Part shown: positions 4,985 through 5,626 of the stretch, piece after piece
How the letters are laid out: each line of letters starts with the position of its first letter
How positions within the stretch are numbered: the first letter of the stretch is position 1
NCBI GenBank assembly: GCA_031394045.1
Contig: JANMWN010000196.1
Location: forward strand, 1 to 5,626
Source of the DNA: JANYIP01 sp031394045
GTDB lineage: Bacteria > Actinomycetota > Actinomycetes > Prado026
Reading direction: 5' to 3'
DNA: 5,626 bases
Notes under the pieces: generated by a model
What the model was told of the DNA's origin: nothing
What the model saw: only the letters and a program-made list of their open reading frames with translations
Database searches by the model: none
Position numbers and translations under genes: made by a program

Positions 4985-5626
4985 TCAGGCTGCGGCCGCA
5001 GCTGAAGCCTCCACCTCGAGCAAGGACACGCTCGCGCGCTGGTCGTGGTACGCCTGCGCGCCCCCGCGTACCCCGAAGAGCCGTTTCGACACGACGAGGT
5101 AGACCACGAGCAGCAGGTTGATCAGGAAGGCGGCGATGCGCAGCCAGGTGATCTTCTCGGTGAGCTCGTAGACCTCGAGCGGCAAGAAGATGCTGGTGGC
5201 CACGACGGCGAGGTACTCGCCCCAGCGCTTGAGCGACCACAGCCCGATCCCCTCGGCGAGCTGGATGGCGGCGTACGCGAACAGCGCCAGCGCGATCCAC
5301 TTCAAGGTGCTCGGGTCGGCGCCCAGGATGCTGCGGATGCGGTGGACGGTCGGGCTGCTGTCGAGGTCGAGGTTGAGCACGTCCGCGAGCGGTTTCGCGG
5401 CGGGCAGGGCTTGATCGAACAGCTGGCGCAGCGAGGTCTCCGACGAGCGGAACCGGAACACGGCCACGCCGAGCAGGATGAGGATCGCGGCCCGCACCCA
5501 GCGCTCGACCGCGAAGAGCCGCAAGATCGTCGCTTCGCGCAGGGCCTTGCCCCGCAGCACCAGGGGGGCCTCGTCGGCCGGTCCCCCGCCATGGACCGGA
5601 CCGACCACGAAGTCGCCGCAGCGCAG
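4985..5626 (-). CDS. DUF2127 family membrane protein (N-terminus beyond the window)
   Basis: The frame is open from the right window edge to TGA at 4987-4985, giving 213 visible residues. A GTG at 5608 could serve as a start, but upstream in-frame codons read LRCGDF and continue off the window. I recall actinobacterial DUF2127 proteins with a WRCLRCG-like cysteine segment at this point, after an N-terminal zinc-ribbon-like stretch, so the gene is probably partial. Counting from the GTG, hydrophobic segments lie at about 38-53 (RAAILILLGVAVFRF), 104-124 (WIALALFAYAAIQLAEG), 132-148 and 155-173, so about four membrane passes. A polar loop (about 55-100) separates the first two, and a short charged C-terminus ends in polyalanine. 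LRGKALREATILRLFAVERW precedes the first pass and is typical of the family. Its function is unknown. The downstream Rrf2 gene starts 12 nt after the stop in the same reading frame, suggesting a two-gene operon. Confidence 0.82.
   Translation of the reverse strand: MRCGDFVVGPVHGGGPADEAPLVLRGKALREATILRLFAVERWVRAAILILLGVAVFRFRSSETSLRQLFDQALPAAKPLADVLNLDLDSSPTVHRIRSILGADPSTLKWIALALFAYAAIQLAEGIGLWSLKRWGEYLAVVATSIFLPLEVYELTEKITWLRIAAFLINLLLVVYLVVSKRLFGVRGGAQAYHDQRASVSLLEVEASAAAAA
4989..5002. repeat. Perfect 14-bp palindrome at the end of the DUF2127 gene
   Basis: GCTGCGGCCGCAGC equals its own reverse complement. It sits in the alanine-rich last codons of the DUF2127 gene, 16 nt upstream of the Rrf2 start. 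It might be an operator for Rrf2 autoregulation or a small mRNA hairpin (5-bp stem, GGCC loop), but GCN alanine codons make such symmetry easy to obtain by chance. Confidence 0.35.

Overview
The window looks like chromosomal DNA from a high-GC actinobacterium. Codons strongly favour G or C in third position, GTG and TTG starts occur, spurious ORFs are long, and the proteins resemble Nocardioidaceae, mycobacterial and Streptomyces families. A Nocardioides-like host is my best guess, but it is inferred from protein style and not proven. Seven protein genes are visible, two of them cut by the window edges. No RNA gene, CRISPR array, transposase or integrase was seen.

Left edge (1-369, +): the C-terminal end of a DUF222/HNH-endonuclease protein, a family usually present in many copies in actinobacterial genomes. 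It converges on the next operon across about 100 bp with no clear terminator.

Centre (474-4488): a compact divergent CoA-ester metabolism module. On the minus strand a TTG-started methylmalonyl-CoA epimerase gene (mce) is followed, through an ATGA overlap, by crotonyl-CoA carboxylase/reductase (ccr). On the plus strand an acetyl-CoA acetyltransferase gene is followed, through a GTGA overlap, by the mutase-chaperone GTPase gene meaB. The two operons share a 99-bp intergenic region with a perfect 7-bp-arm inverted repeat just upstream of the thiolase ribosome binding site. Thiolase makes or cleaves acetoacetyl-CoA. CCR turns crotonyl-CoA plus CO2 into ethylmalonyl-CoA. The epimerase interconverts methylmalonyl-CoA epimers, and MeaB protects B12-dependent acyl-CoA mutases. 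Together they fit an ethylmalonyl-CoA or propionyl-CoA route, or supply of extender units, but no mutase is in the window.

Right part (4508-5626, -): an Rrf2-family regulator without any cysteine lies directly downstream of a DUF2127 membrane-protein gene whose N-terminus runs off the window. The meaB and Rrf2 genes converge on an 8-bp tandem repeat that fills the whole gap between them.

I did not find a clearly new system. The unusual points are the symmetric overlapped divergent operons with a shared inverted repeat, a Gln in place of a metal-ligand His in the epimerase, the stop-codon tandem repeat, and the DUF2127/Rrf2 pair.
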